This document shows, piece by piece, positions 63,883-64,000 of a stretch of 64,000 bases of DNA; the first letter of the stretch is position 1, and each line of letters begins with the position of its first letter. Source of the DNA: Vibrio sp. FE10 (lineage in GTDB: Bacteria > Pseudomonadota > Gammaproteobacteria > Enterobacterales > Vibrionaceae); contig NZ_AP028067.1 in the NCBI RefSeq assembly GCF_030297155.1, forward strand, positions 1,674,001-1,738,000, read 5' to 3'. The translations under genes were made by a program, and so were the position numbers. The notes beneath the pieces are model-generated. The model was not told where the DNA came from and made no database searches. It worked only from the letters and a program-made list of their open reading frames with translations.

Positions 63883-64000
63883 ATGAAGCAAACTTGGCGA
63901 TGGTATGGTCCAAATGATATTGTAACGCTTAATGATATTCGTCAGGCTGGGGCAACAGGAATCGTAACGGCATTACATCATATTAAGAATGGTGACATAT
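63883..64000 (+). CDS. uxuA: Mannonate dehydratase, 3' end missing
   Basis: Only the first 39 residues are in the window: [20 protein letters not shown] and then [19 protein letters not shown], the conserved N-terminus of UxuA. It would convert mannonate to 2-keto-3-deoxygluconate. It lies 66 bases after the symporter gene and is probably cotranscribed. Confidence 0.93.
   Translation, partial: MKQTWRWYGPNDIVTLNDIRQAGATGIVTALHHIKNGDI

Overview
The window reads as a Vibrio chromosome. Supporting genes are cydABX, a YhhY-like acetyltransferase, metA with a MetJ box, rlmF, a complete tad pilus locus, three diguanylate cyclases and a uxu hexuronate operon. The style of genes and repeats suggests the Splendidus clade, but that is an impression and not a proof. 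Nearly all space is coding and most intergenic gaps are short.

Layout. 1-4.2 kb: the 3' part of a MocR-type regulator/aminotransferase, then the cytochrome bd oxidase operon cydA-cydB-cydX with a terminator. 4.2-9.7 kb: an envelope block with a small secreted protein, an outer-membrane beta-barrel, a LysR regulator with a TTG start, a divergent secreted metallo-beta-lactamase-fold hydrolase, and three small exported proteins, one very rich in histidine. 10-26.4 kb: housekeeping and regulatory genes (acetyltransferase, MazG-like, GAF-GGDEF, DUF1415, MFS/LysR pair, two tandem 41-residue zinc-ribbon microproteins, glutaredoxin, YgjP-like protease, rlmF, PilF-like lipoprotein, metA, M20 peptidase, TPR-GGDEF).

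26.6-36.1 kb is the accessory region. A tRNA-Val(GAC) gene is followed by about 9.3 kb of foreign-looking DNA that ends in a second copy of the tRNA 3' end plus its terminator (85 bp against 84 bp, differing by one base). Inside are a translationally coupled methyltransferase and HNH endonuclease, a WYL-domain regulator, and, divergent from it, an operon of a 1190-residue SF2 helicase with a probable C-terminal nuclease domain, a 687-residue protein that looks like a divergent MID/PIWI protein, and a frameshifted PD-(D/E)XK nuclease remnant. No integrase is visible. This is the best candidate in the window for a little-described anti-phage or anti-plasmid system. It resembles the pPIWI-RE three-component theme, but that assignment is inference.

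36.1-50.4 kb: an NTF2-like/HxlR divergent pair and a LysR gene, then the tad/flp pilus locus in the order flp, tadV, rcpC, rcpA, rcpB, tadZ, tadA, tadB, tadC, tadD, tadE, tadF, tadG and an OmpA-family gene, with many start/stop overlaps. 50.6-58 kb: a GGDEF protein, a PurA-type adenylosuccinate synthetase with a divergent LysR regulator, a DmeF-like metal efflux gene with a MarR gene and palindromic operators, and a chemotaxis receptor behind a long structured leader. 58.2-64 kb: a hexuronate-type catabolic locus with a minus-strand operon (UxuB-like, ManA-like, HAD phosphatase, small protein) and a divergent plus-strand unit (SSS symporter and the start of uxuA) around a UxuR/ExuR-type operator.

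Short tandem repeats recur in gaps: heptamers at 15.69, 50.51 and 55.71 kb, and hexamers at 51.61 and 58.18 kb.
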